Position numbers and translations under genes: made by a program. A stretch of DNA of 64,000 bases from an uncultured Bacteriovoracaceae bacterium (lineage in GTDB: Bacteria > Bdellovibrionota > Bacteriovoracia > Bacteriovoracales > Bacteriovoracaceae), in NCBI GenBank assembly GCA_937931205.1, contig CALHBF010000001.1:186001-250000 (forward strand), in the 5' to 3' direction. This document shows positions 42,067 to 50,600 of the stretch, in pieces; position 1 is the first letter of the stretch; each line of letters opens with the position of its first letter. The notes beneath the pieces were generated by a model, which was given only the letters and a program-made list of their open reading frames with translations, ran no database searches and had not been told where the DNA came from.

Positions 42067-42093
42067 TAATGCGCGAGCAATTTTGTCCGATAA
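42067..42093 (+). promoter_or_regulatory. Partial sigma-28-like promoter, possibly giving a leaderless mRNA
   Basis: TCCGATAA (42086-42093) matches seven of eight FliA -10 positions. The base block at the right distance upstream, TAATGCGC, matches only four of eight. The expected start of transcription, about 42100, coincides with the ATG at 42101, which has no ribosome site. Weak on its own; supported by the stronger relatives elsewhere in the window. Confidence 0.35.
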
Positions 42094-42100
42094 GCTGGCC

Positions 42101-42439
42101 ATGCACTATTTCATGCTGATCCTACTATCCGTTTCAACCCACGCCTTGGAGCTCAAAACCCAAGAAAAAACAGTACTTAAGTTCATTACCAAGGGGGAAA
42201 TGAGGGTATCAGAACACTGCCAAAAAGAGTGCCTGGCCCTGAAGGATTATCAGTCCCAGTGGAAGACATTTAAACGAAAGCAGGGAAATCCTGCCAGTGA
42301 GTTTTGTTTCCATGTGGGAGGAACAGATAAGATTGTCTCTCATCCTAATTTAGATCAAGACAGTGTCTGTATCTTCAAAGATGGCTCTTACATTTTAAGC
42401 TGGGATCTCTGGCGAAAAAATACGGATGCCAAAAAATGA
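42101..42439 (+). CDS. Small exported protein upstream of a papain-like protease
   Basis: 112 residues from the ATG at 42101 (MHYFMLILLSVSTHALE, signal peptide); the track's start is a TTG 18 bases earlier. Four cysteines (SEHCQKECLAL, EFCFHVGG, SVCIF) suggest disulfides, and the domain ends YILSWDLWRKN. Its stop codon overlaps the start of the protease gene (ATGA), so it may be a chaperone, inhibitor or partner of that protease. That is inference from position. No family recognised. Confidence 0.7.
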   Translation: MHYFMLILLSVSTHALELKTQEKTVLKFITKGEMRVSEHCQKECLALKDYQSQWKTFKRKQGNPASEFCFHVGGTDKIVSHPNLDQDSVCIFKDGSYILSWDLWRKNTDAKK

Positions 42440-43536
42440 AATGGCCCTTTCTATTCTTATTTATCAGTTCTCAAGTCTTCGCTTACGATGCCTATGAATC
42501 ACGAGGCACGCGAAAACCGGTCTGTGATCCAAGTTATCTGGAACTGCAAAACCTTCCTCCTCTGAGAGATCAAGGGGCCATCGGTATTTGTTATTCTTTT
42601 TCTTCATTGCTTTTACTTGAGCATCTCAAGTGCTCTCAAGCGACAGATCCTCAGAAATGTTATGCCCAAAATCGGGCTTCCGCTGTTGATCTCACAAAGT
42701 TTTATAAAGGAAAGGAATACAATCAAATCTCTGTTGGTGGGGAACCTGAAAAACTTCTAAAAAATTTTTCACAAACTCGCTCTGCTGTTAATGATGCTTG
42801 TACCTACTTTGATGCTTGGGCAAGACTTCCCTACAGTCAGCCTTTTGAAGACTTTTTCCATCAAATGAAAACTGACCTAAACAGCGGCTTCAGCGACAGT
42901 ATGCTAACTTGTCATGCCGAAGATATGGCCAGTCAAAATATGGGAAATGTTCAAGAATTGCTCAGTCTCATGAACACAAGTCGCAATCTAAAAGTGGAAG
43001 AACTCCGTTCAAAGTTTCTTTATAAAAAAAATTGTCAGGACCCAAATATCAGTTTTCCGACCTACGATCTTCATCGTTATCCCTCTTATGGCTCTCAAGC
43101 AAATAATGATGGCATCTTAAAATTTGTAAAAGGAAACCTCGAGCAGCAACAACCTGTAGAAGTCTCCTTTTGTGCAGAAAAGAATAGCGACGGCCAATGT
43201 TACTATCACTCAACCACCATCGTAGGAATGAGGAATGTCTGTGATGCCACTGGATGTAACGTGCAATATCGACTGCAAAACTCTTATGGTAAAACATGGC
43301 AAGATAACCACGATGATGGATGGGTAAACACCAAGGTGATTAATCAAAGTATTATCTCAACCTCTCAGCTCTCTTTAACAAGTATTTCCCCTAAGGGAAC
43401 AAAGCCGAATACCCAAACTTCTTATCAACAGCATCAAAAGATTCCTTTTAAAGTAGCGGCACAAACCCCATTAAGTTCCCAGAATCGTTTTGGTTCGTCA
43501 CAGTGCTACGTTGAACTGCCCGATATCGGTCAATAA
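42436..43536 (+). CDS. Exported papain-like (C1) cysteine protease
   Basis: 366 residues with a signal peptide (MKWPFLFLFISSQVFA). LPPLRDQGAIGICYSFSSL gives the oxyanion glutamine and active cysteine of the papain family; a later YYHSTTIVGM holds the active histidine; LQNSYGKTW corresponds to the NSWG asparagine motif. All three catalytic residues are therefore present, with an insert between. Many other cysteines suggest disulfides. It is coupled to the small exported protein before it, and probably acts on host or envelope proteins outside the cytoplasm. Substrate unknown. Confidence 0.85.
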   Translation: MKWPFLFLFISSQVFAYDAYESRGTRKPVCDPSYLELQNLPPLRDQGAIGICYSFSSLLLLEHLKCSQATDPQKCYAQNRASAVDLTKFYKGKEYNQISVGGEPEKLLKNFSQTRSAVNDACTYFDAWARLPYSQPFEDFFHQMKTDLNSGFSDSMLTCHAEDMASQNMGNVQELLSLMNTSRNLKVEELRSKFLYKKNCQDPNISFPTYDLHRYPSYGSQANNDGILKFVKGNLEQQQPVEVSFCAEKNSDGQCYYHSTTIVGMRNVCDATGCNVQYRLQNSYGKTWQDNHDDGWVNTKVINQSIISTSQLSLTSISPKGTKPNTQTSYQQHQKIPFKVAAQTPLSSQNRFGSSQCYVELPDIGQ

Positions 43537-43616
43537 CTCTCAAAAAATGGCGACAATTCACGGGAAAGTTGAGAACATATCCACCTGTTTGGTTCAATTA
43601 TCGAAGAGGTGTCAGA

Positions 43617-44714
43617 GTGAAAATTCAATCTCCCGTTTATTATGGCGATTATCTCCAGTTAGATAAAATCATTGATGCTCAGGCACCAGAAAGTGCTAAA
43701 TATGGTCCTGCAGCCCATGATGAAACACTCTTCATTATTATTCACCAAACTTATGAGCTTTGGTTTAAGCAGATCATTCATGAAATCAGTTCTGTTATTG
43801 AGTTAATGAAGCAAAGTTTCCTTCCGTCAGGAGATCTGGCGACGATTCACCATCGTCTTGAGAGAGTGACTAAAATTCAAAAAATTCTGATTGATCAGAT
43901 GAATGTTATGGAGACAATGACAACTCTGGATTTCATGGAATTTCGTGATTACCTTGTTCCGGCTTCCGGTTTTCAGAGCCTTCAGTTTAGAATGATTGAA
44001 GCAATGTTAGGCATTAAACCGGAACACAGAATGGAAGTTGAAAAACAGTTTTTTACTTCACGACTAAAGGCTGAAGATAGAGCAAAACTTGATACTGTAG
44101 AGAGCAGCCTATCAGTTTTTGAACTTGTTGAAGCATGGCTTGAGCGCATGCCTTTTCCGAATGAAGATCAGTTCAATTTTTGGCAGCAGTATTCTGAAGC
44201 TGTTGAAAAAATGCTCAAACAAGATCATCAAATTATTTCAACCAATCCTTCTTTAAGTGACAAAGTAAGAGAGATGGAACTTAAAAATCTTGAATTCTCT
44301 CGCCAGAGCTTCAATTCACTTATTGATAAAAATATCTACGATGAATTTATCAAAAACGGCAAAGTAAGACTTGGCCATAAAGCAATGCTCTCGGCTGTTT
44401 TCATTTATCTCTACCGAGATTTACCGGCACTGCAGATGCCTTTTAGAATTCTTAATACGATGGTTGAGATTGATCAGAACTTTACCACTTGGAGATATCG
44501 TCATGCTCTAATGGTTCAGAGGATTCTCGGGACAAAAATTGGAACTGGTGGTTCTTCAGGTCATGAATATTTGAAATCAACGACAGAACGTAACCGTGCT
44601 TTTGTGGATTTCTTTAATCTGGCCGGATACCTCATTCCTAAGCATATGATTCCTGTTTTACCAAAAACTCTCCAAAACAAACTGGATATCGCTTATGACA
44701 GTTTTAGATCTTAA
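43617..44714 (+). CDS. kynA: Tryptophan 2,3-dioxygenase
   Basis: 365 residues from the GTG at 43617 (AGAGGTG upstream); the track start adds 16 poorly conserved residues. YGDYLQLDKIIDAQ, HDETLFIIIHQTYELWFKQ and the later WRYRHALMVQRILGTKIGTGGSSGHEYL match haem-dependent TDOs closely, including haem and tryptophan contacts. It opens the indole ring to N-formylkynurenine. It overlaps the kynureninase-like gene by 20 bases. A formamidase for the middle step is not seen in the window. Confidence 0.93.
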   Translation: MKIQSPVYYGDYLQLDKIIDAQAPESAKYGPAAHDETLFIIIHQTYELWFKQIIHEISSVIELMKQSFLPSGDLATIHHRLERVTKIQKILIDQMNVMETMTTLDFMEFRDYLVPASGFQSLQFRMIEAMLGIKPEHRMEVEKQFFTSRLKAEDRAKLDTVESSLSVFELVEAWLERMPFPNEDQFNFWQQYSEAVEKMLKQDHQIISTNPSLSDKVREMELKNLEFSRQSFNSLIDKNIYDEFIKNGKVRLGHKAMLSAVFIYLYRDLPALQMPFRILNTMVEIDQNFTTWRYRHALMVQRILGTKIGTGGSSGHEYLKSTTERNRAFVDFFNLAGYLIPKHMIPVLPKTLQNKLDIAYDSFRS

Positions 44715-45879
44715 GAAGCACTACTCTCGATTTCTCCAGGGCCATGGTGATAAAATTCATCTGGCGGCCCATTCTCATCATTTCTGGCCGGACGTATCGC
44801 GCGCGGGCCATCTGGAATACTGGGATGATTGTGCTAAGACAAGTGATCATAAGTGGGATAAAATTTTTGGTGAAATTATTCCTTATGCCCAAAATAAAAT
44901 TGCAGAATTATTAAAAATTAAAAATCCACAGCAAATTGTTTTTGCTCCAAATACTCATGAGCTGACAACCAGACTTCTTTCACTCTATCTGGGAAAAGAA
45001 TCTCTTAAAATTCTGACAACTGACTCCGAATTTCACTCTTGGAAAAGACAAGTCAGACGTCTTGAAGAATTGGCTAATGTTCAAGTGACGTGGATAAAAA
45101 CAGACAATCTTCTTCATGATCGCGAAGCATTCTTCGCGGAGCTTGAAACAGAATTAAAAAAACACCCCGATCTTTTTTTTATCAGCCAAGTCTTCTTTGA
45201 TTCAGGTCTTGCGATTTCAATGGAAGAGTTTGAAGACCTTGTTAGTGAAGTTTCTCCTGATACGACAGTAGTGATCGATGGCTATCATGGCTTTGCAGCG
45301 ATTCCCACTGATCTATCTCGCCTCGAAGGAAAAGTATTTTATCTGGCAGGTGGCTACAAATATGCCCAGAGCGGAGAAGGAGCTGCCTTTATGGTAATTC
45401 CGCAAAACTCCTATCGACCAAGCTATACCGGCTGGTTTGCTCAGTTTGCCAATCTCTCTCAGAGTGGAACTCAGCTAGTAGGCTACTCTCAGGACTTCAT
45501 GAGCTTTATGGGTTCAACCCAAGACATGAGTGGTCTTTACCGCTTCAAAAGCGTCTGGACTCTTTTTACTGAACTCAATCTGAGTATTGAGACCATTCAC
45601 CAGCACGTGAAGACTTTGCAGCAAGAGTTTCTTTCCCTCTTCAATAATTCCCTTACAAATCAAGGTCTTAAGCTTCTTGCCTCGGATGAGCAGGCCGAGC
45701 ATGGCCACTTCATCACCTATCTGGCCAGCGACGAAAATACAGCTCAAGCTATTGAAATAAGGCTAAAAAAGCTGGGAATTCTTATTGATCGCCGAAATGA
45801 TCGGCTTAGATTTGGTTTTGGACTCTACCATACGAAAGAAACTTTAAAGGAACTTGCTGTTAGACTTCAAAATTTTTAA
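44695..45879 (+). CDS. Kynureninase-like PLP enzyme (class V aminotransferase fold)
   Basis: 394 residues. HLAAHSHHFWPDVSR at the start, a central VVIDGYHGFAAIP with the PLP aspartate, and LAGGYKYAQSGEGAAFMV with the probable PLP lysine identify a class V aminotransferase-fold enzyme. The 20-base overlap with tryptophan dioxygenase suggests it cleaves kynurenine to anthranilate and alanine. It is shorter than, and not clearly orthologous to, classical KynU, so I leave the symbol empty. It is followed by a separate sigma-28-like promoter. Confidence 0.8.
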   Translation: MTVLDLKKHYSRFLQGHGDKIHLAAHSHHFWPDVSRAGHLEYWDDCAKTSDHKWDKIFGEIIPYAQNKIAELLKIKNPQQIVFAPNTHELTTRLLSLYLGKESLKILTTDSEFHSWKRQVRRLEELANVQVTWIKTDNLLHDREAFFAELETELKKHPDLFFISQVFFDSGLAISMEEFEDLVSEVSPDTTVVIDGYHGFAAIPTDLSRLEGKVFYLAGGYKYAQSGEGAAFMVIPQNSYRPSYTGWFAQFANLSQSGTQLVGYSQDFMSFMGSTQDMSGLYRFKSVWTLFTELNLSIETIHQHVKTLQQEFLSLFNNSLTNQGLKLLASDEQAEHGHFITYLASDENTAQAIEIRLKKLGILIDRRNDRLRFGFGLYHTKETLKELAVRLQNF

Positions 45880-45895
45880 GAATCCAAAATAAATT

Positions 45896-45922
45896 AAACG
45901 TTTACTGAGATTATTCCGATAA
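45896..45922 (+). promoter_or_regulatory. Strong sigma-28 (FliA)-like promoter
   Basis: AAACGTTT (45896-45903), exactly 11 bases, then TCCGATAA (45915-45922). Against TAAAGTTT-N11-GCCGATAA this matches 13 of 16 positions, the best in the window. Transcription would begin near 45929, giving a leader of about 34 bases before the 53-residue protein. Confidence 0.7.
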
Positions 45923-45962
45923 AAAAGCTGTGTTCCAAACAATATGCACTTGAGGGAGTGGT

Positions 45963-46124
45963 ATGCAGTTCAAAATCGGTCCGGTTGTTGTTGTACTCAT
46001 CGTTTGTTTCGTTGTTAAAATCTCATTCGAAACGGCCATGGCCGAAAAAGTACCTCACCACTCAGTGGAAAGAATTCCGGCTTCCATTGATAAAAATTAT
46101 AACGACTACATGGCAAGACGCTAA
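45963..46124 (+). CDS. 53-residue membrane-anchored protein (absent from ORF track)
   Basis: The frame runs from the ATG at 45963 to TAA at 46122-46124, with GAGGGAG seven bases upstream. The protein starts MQFKIGPVVVVLIVCFVVK, a short cytoplasmic start followed by one membrane segment or uncleaved signal, and continues as a charged 30-residue tail ending NYNDYMARR. It is too short for the track, whose entry at 45958 is another frame. A sigma-28-like promoter precedes it, suggesting expression with motility genes. It is unlike anything I recognise. Its stop overlaps the convergent murD stop. Confidence 0.75.
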   Translation: MQFKIGPVVVVLIVCFVVKISFETAMAEKVPHHSVERIPASIDKNYNDYMARR

Positions 46125-47419
46125 TTTAAAATTTCTCTTGTCCAAGTCTTAAAGCACTCACCTCTATTGACGTAACTTGTGAATTGATCAAATGAAGGAT
46201 GGGCCGGTGAAAAAACGAGTTCTCCTTTTAGGTGACTCTCTCGGGCCCTCTTCAATACCATTTTTAAATCAAAACATTCTTCAACACTAAAATCACTCCC
46301 CAATTCTTTTGCAAGTCTTTGAGTAACCTCACCAATAAGAAAAATGGTTTTAATTTTATCTTTGAAAGGAAGTAGTTCTGGAAGAAGACGATCACTTTCA
46401 TTGCGAAGTTTTCCACCGATAATGAGATAGATCGGCTCAGCAAATGCACGAATTGCTGTTTGTGTGGCCAGCGAATTTGTTGATTTGGCATCATTGTAAA
46501 CTTTCAGTCCATTGAACTCTCCGACAAACTCCAAACGATGCTCCACCCCCTTAAAATCCTCAATAAAGCGCTGAAAGAAATCCTTAGAGTATAAATCAAG
46601 AGCTGTTAGAGTTAGTTTTGTTGCCAAAAAGTTGGCCTTATTGTGATCCCCTTTCAGGTAAGCACGAGAGAAATCCAATTCGGTTTCAATTGCAGTAAGC
46701 TCATGAATTGAAAACTTATTGGTCTTTGCAGTTGTTTGAATCAGATCTGGATAAGCATTTTCTTTACCTAAAATGAGAACATCTTTATCCGTCATATTTT
46801 TAAAAATATTATTTTTCGCAACAGCATAATCTTTCACATCACTATATCTCTCTGAATGGTTAGGAAAAACATTCAGGATCAAAGCAACTTTAGGATGAAA
46901 AGAAGTGATACTTTCCAGTTGAAAGCTTGAAACTTCAATAACGGCAAAATCAGGTGTTTCTTCTTCAAAAGCGATATCACAATACGGAATTCCAATATTT
47001 CCTCCGCAGAAAACTTTTTTACCAAGCTTCGTGAGAGCTTCGGAAATCATTGTGGTCGTTGTGGTTTTCCCATTGGTGCCAGTAATCGCAATCACCGGAA
47101 TATGCGAATGAAATCGATAAGCAAATTCAATTTCAGAAATCAGAGAAATATTCTTTTTTAAGGCCTCTTCAAGGACTTTGTGCTCTCTAGGAATTCCAGG
47201 TGAAAGAACAATAAGCTCAACTTCACAAAAGATACCGCTCGCCTCATCCTCAGAATAACAATTTTGTCGCTCAACCAGTCCCTGAGTGTCTTTAAACCAC
47301 GAGTCTACAGATCCGCGATTAACGACGACAGCTTCTATGTTCATCTTTTTAGCAAGCCTCAAGGCCGAAAGACCAGAACGAGCTAAACCGAAAATGGCGA
47401 TCTTATTTATATTATTCAT
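46121..47419 (-). CDS. murD: UDP-N-acetylmuramoylalanine--D-glutamate ligase
   Basis: 432 residues. The N-terminal Rossmann part KIAIFGLARSGLSALRLAKK, the ATP loop TGTNGKTTTTTMI, VIEVSSFQLE, NVFPNHSERY, and the C-terminal YNDAKSTNS and IIGGKLRN match MurD throughout. It adds D-glutamate to UDP-MurNAc-L-Ala in peptidoglycan synthesis. It stands apart from any mur/dcw cluster here. Its start lies only 21 bases from the divergent methyltransferase gene and has no well-placed ribosome site (AAGGA is 13 bases away). Confidence 0.94.
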   Translation of the reverse strand: MNNINKIAIFGLARSGLSALRLAKKMNIEAVVVNRGSVDSWFKDTQGLVERQNCYSEDEASGIFCEVELIVLSPGIPREHKVLEEALKKNISLISEIEFAYRFHSHIPVIAITGTNGKTTTTTMISEALTKLGKKVFCGGNIGIPYCDIAFEEETPDFAVIEVSSFQLESITSFHPKVALILNVFPNHSERYSDVKDYAVAKNNIFKNMTDKDVLILGKENAYPDLIQTTAKTNKFSIHELTAIETELDFSRAYLKGDHNKANFLATKLTLTALDLYSKDFFQRFIEDFKGVEHRLEFVGEFNGLKVYNDAKSTNSLATQTAIRAFAEPIYLIIGGKLRNESDRLLPELLPFKDKIKTIFLIGEVTQRLAKELGSDFSVEECFDLKMVLKRARESHLKGELVFSPAHPSFDQFTSYVNRGECFKTWTREILN

Positions 47420-47440
47420 AAGCTGTGTTATATCCTTTAT

Positions 47441-48670
47441 ATGAATTTACAGGCTCGAATGAAGGAAATTGTTTCTTTTTTAAAACCATATCAAAGTATA
47501 TGGCAAAACGAAATAATGCTTCTTTATCCTCAATCATTTGATAATTTTAATCCCGAATGGCTTGATGAAATCAATCAGATTGAAGACATGGAACTTTTAC
47601 TGCAATTGGAAAAAAAGCTACACCAAAATGTAGTGAAGGGTAAAAGCCTTTATGATTTTTACGAGGGGGTAGAAAACCTCACTCGCTTTCCGGCTTCCCC
47701 TCAACTCCCTGAGATGCCTGAGAATAAATATAGTTGGCTATATATTATTCCCAAAAAGAAGCATGAGATTAAGCAATTAGGTCCCTTGATCAGCCACTTC
47801 TATCACCAAAATCAGATTGAGCGAATGATTGATATTGGCGGCGGAATTGGCCTACTGTCACAGACGGTCAGCAATGCTTATCAAATTAAGATAACCAGCG
47901 TTGATATGGATGGGAAGCTTCAGGAGACTGGTAGAAAGAGACATGAGAAGAATGCTCAAGGACTGGAAAAGGTAGAGTTCAAACAAATCAAAGTCTCCAA
48001 AGACGAACCTAGCTTTCTGGCAGAGCTCAACTCTAAAAGAATGACCGTGGGACTTCATACCTGTGGGCCTCTGGCAGTTTCTCAAATCCAGGCCTCCGTC
48101 GCTCAAAAAGTAAAAACCGTCATTAATCTTGGTTGCTGCTATTTAAAACTTAATGACGGTGATGATCAGAACCTTTCAGAGTTTGCTAAAATAGATCCCC
48201 TCCACATGAATCCCTATGCCCTGACTCTTGCCTGCGGCCCCCATCGTAAGGTGAGCCTGGATAGCGTGGCCTTCAAGCGATCAGTAAAATACTATCGTTA
48301 TTCGCTTCATGCTCTCCTTATCGATAAATACCAAAGAGATGACATTCTCGTTTTTGGTAACTCCAGCGATAAAGTTTATGATGGAAGTTTCGCTCAGTAT
48401 GTAAGAGGCCAGTTTGAAAAAGTAGGACTTGCTGTTACTCAGGCAGATGAGGAACTTCAATCTTTCTACGAAGAAAAATTTCCTATTGTAAAAAAAATGT
48501 ATGCGGCCGGATTTATCAGAGATGCTTTAAGCAGATTACTAGAAGTGTATCTACTCTTAGATCGTGCAATCTATTTGGAAGAAAATAATTATCAGGTAGA
48601 GATTCTAGAAGTTTTTGATGAGAATATTTCGCCGAGAAATTTAGCAATCATTGCTCACCTTCGAGGATGA
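47441..48670 (+). CDS. METTL25/RRNAD1-like methyltransferase
   Basis: 409 residues. An N-terminal helical domain of about 125 residues precedes the SAM-binding motif MIDIGGGIGLLSQTV and SVDMDGKL. GLHTCGPLAVSQ, INLGCCYLKLND and a later NPYALTLACGP resemble the diagnostic blocks of the METTL25/RRNAD1 family, best known in animals and fungi (HxCGDL and VGCCY.KL). A methyltransferase role is likely; the target is unknown. No ribosome site precedes the ATG. A second ATG at 47459 is possible. The end overlaps a terminator hairpin. Confidence 0.8.
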   Translation: MNLQARMKEIVSFLKPYQSIWQNEIMLLYPQSFDNFNPEWLDEINQIEDMELLLQLEKKLHQNVVKGKSLYDFYEGVENLTRFPASPQLPEMPENKYSWLYIIPKKKHEIKQLGPLISHFYHQNQIERMIDIGGGIGLLSQTVSNAYQIKITSVDMDGKLQETGRKRHEKNAQGLEKVEFKQIKVSKDEPSFLAELNSKRMTVGLHTCGPLAVSQIQASVAQKVKTVINLGCCYLKLNDGDDQNLSEFAKIDPLHMNPYALTLACGPHRKVSLDSVAFKRSVKYYRYSLHALLIDKYQRDDILVFGNSSDKVYDGSFAQYVRGQFEKVGLAVTQADEELQSFYEEKFPIVKKMYAAGFIRDALSRLLEVYLLLDRAIYLEENNYQVEILEVFDENISPRNLAIIAHLRG

Positions 48671-48691
48671 GCAATGATTGAATGTTTTTTT
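48645..48691 (+). terminator. Terminator whose 5' arm lies in the coding sequence
   Basis: CAATCATTGCTCA (48645-48657) and TGAGCAATGATTG (48668-48680) pair over 13 bp, then AATG and seven T follow. The 3' arm starts exactly at the TGA stop of the METTL25-like gene, so the last codons form half of the terminator. Confidence 0.8.
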
Positions 48692-49478
48692 AGTTAAGGT
48701 GGAAAACTTCTCTCATCTCTTGAGTAAGAAGTTCCATTTTATGATCAAGCTCAGGATGATTAATATCTTTTGGATCAAAAAGATAATTCTCAGGACCCAT
48801 TGGTTTCACCATAAGCTTAGTTTGCCAGATATTGTCATTGGCCATGTTAATGTCTTGGCGATACTGATACTTATCAAGAGTTTCTTTCTTGATATAATCT
48901 TGAATAGAGTTGAAGTAATGATCGTTATAGATCTTCTTGCCGTTCTCCAGGCGTGTATACCCACGAACAACATAATCAATATAAACAACGTCACACTCAA
49001 AAACTTCGAACATATAGTTAAGAGCGTTCAGAGGAATAATATCCCCACAAGTAGCAACATCTAAATCCAAACGGAAAGTACAGATACCTTCAGGATCTGA
49101 GGCATCAGGATATGTGTGAGTTGTTATGTGAGATTTATCAAGGTGCATTTTCACCGAAGCATTAGCAGATTCAGCAGTGACAGTTACCTGCTCATCCCAC
49201 TTTCCACCTTTAATATCTGACATAAGAGTCATTGTCGAAGCACCAACCGGATCATAATCCTGAATTGATTCATTAAGAATGTTAGCCTCGATGATCTCGC
49301 ATACTCTACGAGCGATATCACGGATATTGGCAGCACAATACTTCGTATGGATATATTTGATATATTCCTGCTTTTGATCGTCATTCATTGCAATACAAAA
49401 GTCATAGAAGTTAAAAGATAAAATCTTTGTAAGATTATTGAAGCCTGAAAGCTTAATAGTGTCCTGAGGGTTTGCCAT
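48690..49478 (-). CDS. speD: S-adenosylmethionine decarboxylase proenzyme
   Basis: 262 residues, matching the long enterobacterial-type SpeD (264 residues). LSGFNNLTKILSFNFYD at the start, LDKSHITTHTYPDA with the KS processing site that yields the pyruvoyl group, CTFRLDLDVATCGDIIPLNALNYM, and the end EMREVFHL are all conserved. It makes the aminopropyl donor for spermidine. SpeE is not in the window. GGCGGAG lies about 11 bases before the ATG. It has its own promoter and a leader of about 50 bases. Confidence 0.95.
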   Translation of the reverse strand: MANPQDTIKLSGFNNLTKILSFNFYDFCIAMNDDQKQEYIKYIHTKYCAANIRDIARRVCEIIEANILNESIQDYDPVGASTMTLMSDIKGGKWDEQVTVTAESANASVKMHLDKSHITTHTYPDASDPEGICTFRLDLDVATCGDIIPLNALNYMFEVFECDVVYIDYVVRGYTRLENGKKIYNDHYFNSIQDYIKKETLDKYQYRQDINMANDNIWQTKLMVKPMGPENYLFDPKDINHPELDHKMELLTQEMREVFHLN

Positions 49479-49531
49479 AGCAACAACTCCGCCTTTTAAC
49501 GTTAGGAATAAAACTTAAATTTTAACCCCCA

Positions 49532-49560
49532 CTTATAAGGGAGTATTGAGGTTCTGACAA
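49532..49560 (-). promoter_or_regulatory. Sigma-70 promoter of speD
   Basis: Minus strand TTGTCA (49555-49560) and TATAAG (49532-49537) with the ideal 17-base spacer. Each box matches five of six consensus positions. It lies beside the mdh terminator hairpin and just outside the convergent... transcription unit of mdh; the same strand carries mdh upstream. Confidence 0.55.
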
Positions 49561-49568
49561 TAGAAAAG

Positions 49569-49593
49569 AGGGTCTGATGGTGAATCAGACCCT
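49569..49593 (-). terminator. Terminator of mdh
   Basis: AGGGTCTGAT and ATCAGACCCT pair around a five-base loop 15 bases after the mdh stop. On the minus strand CTTTTCTATTG follows, so it should end the mdh transcript before the speD promoter. Confidence 0.82.
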
Positions 49594-49607
49594 TTAAGGT
49601 GATGAAA

Positions 49608-50600
49608 TTAGATTAAGCCTAGAGATTTTACAGTATCTCTTTCTTCACGAAGCTCGTTTAGAGTTTTGTTGAACTTTTCAGTCGCGAATTGATTGTGTTC
49701 AACACCTTCAACGACTACTAGTTTTCCGTTCTCTGTACGGCATGGGAAAGAGAAAATAAGACCAGCATCAACACCATACTGACCTGTAGAAGCTAGACAC
49801 ATTGAATATGTCTCACCAGCTTTAGTGTCATGAGTAAGGTGATAAATACCGTCTACAACTGCGTTTGCAGCAGAAGCAGCTGAAGAAAGACCACGGGCCT
49901 TAATAATAGCAGCTCCACGCTTCTGAACTGTTTCAATGAATTCACCTTGTAACCAAGCTGTATCAGTGATCACTTCGTGAGCTTTTTTTCCATTGATTTT
50001 AGCATTATAGAAATCTGGATATTGGGTAGCTGAGTGGTTACCCCAGATCGTCATATTTGAAATAGCTGTAACATCAACTCCAGCTTTTTGTGCAAGCTGA
50101 GTACGAGCTCTGTTTTCATCCAGAGTTGTCATAGCAAAGAAACGATCAGCTGGAACTTTTGCTTTAGCTGCGTTCATAGCGATAAGAGCGTTTGTGTTAC
50201 AAGGGTTACCAACTACGAATACACGTACGTCTGAAGCTGCGTTTTCAGCAATTGCCTTACCTTGAGCAGTAAAGATTCCACCATTGATTTTAAGAAGATC
50301 ACTTCTCTCCATTCCATCTTTTCTTGGAACAGAACCAACGAGAACGGCCCAGTTAACATCTTTAAAACCTACAGCAAGCTCAGAAGTACAAGTTACCTTT
50401 TTAAGAAGTGGGAAAGCACAGTCATCAAGCTCCATTGCTACACCTTTAAGGGCGCCAAGGGCCTGCTCAAGCTCAATTAATTGAAGCTCAACCTCTGTCT
50501 CTGGTCCAAACATTTGCCCAGAAGCAATTCTGAAAAGAAGTGCATATCCAATTTGTCCTGCAGCACCAGTTACTGCAACTTTTACTCTTTTATTGGCCAC
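49608..50600 (-). CDS. mdh: Malate dehydrogenase
   Basis: 330 residues from a GTG at 50600, which has TTGGAGG five bases upstream; the track's start is the TTG inside that site. [23 protein letters not shown] is the NAD-binding start typical of the cytosolic/actinobacterial MDH type. [38 protein letters not shown] and [12 protein letters not shown] (catalytic histidine) are all present. It converts malate to oxaloacetate in the TCA cycle, alongside SDH at 15-18 kb. TATAAT at about -35 bases from the start on the minus strand may be its -10 box. Confidence 0.95.
   Translation of the reverse strand: MANKRVKVAVTGAAGQIGYALLFRIASGQMFGPETEVELQLIELEQALGALKGVAMELDDCAFPLLKKVTCTSELAVGFKDVNWAVLVGSVPRKDGMERSDLLKINGGIFTAQGKAIAENAASDVRVFVVGNPCNTNALIAMNAAKAKVPADRFFAMTTLDENRARTQLAQKAGVDVTAISNMTIWGNHSATQYPDFYNAKINGKKAHEVITDTAWLQGEFIETVQKRGAAIIKARGLSSAASAANAVVDGIYHLTHDTKAGETYSMCLASTGQYGVDAGLIFSFPCRTENGKLVVVEGVEHNQFATEKFNKTLNELREERDTVKSLGLI

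Noticed and set aside
45958-46152. ORF track entry of 64 residues
   Set aside because: It is a shadow in another frame of the 53-residue gene at 45963-46124, which has the better ribosome site and a signal-like start.
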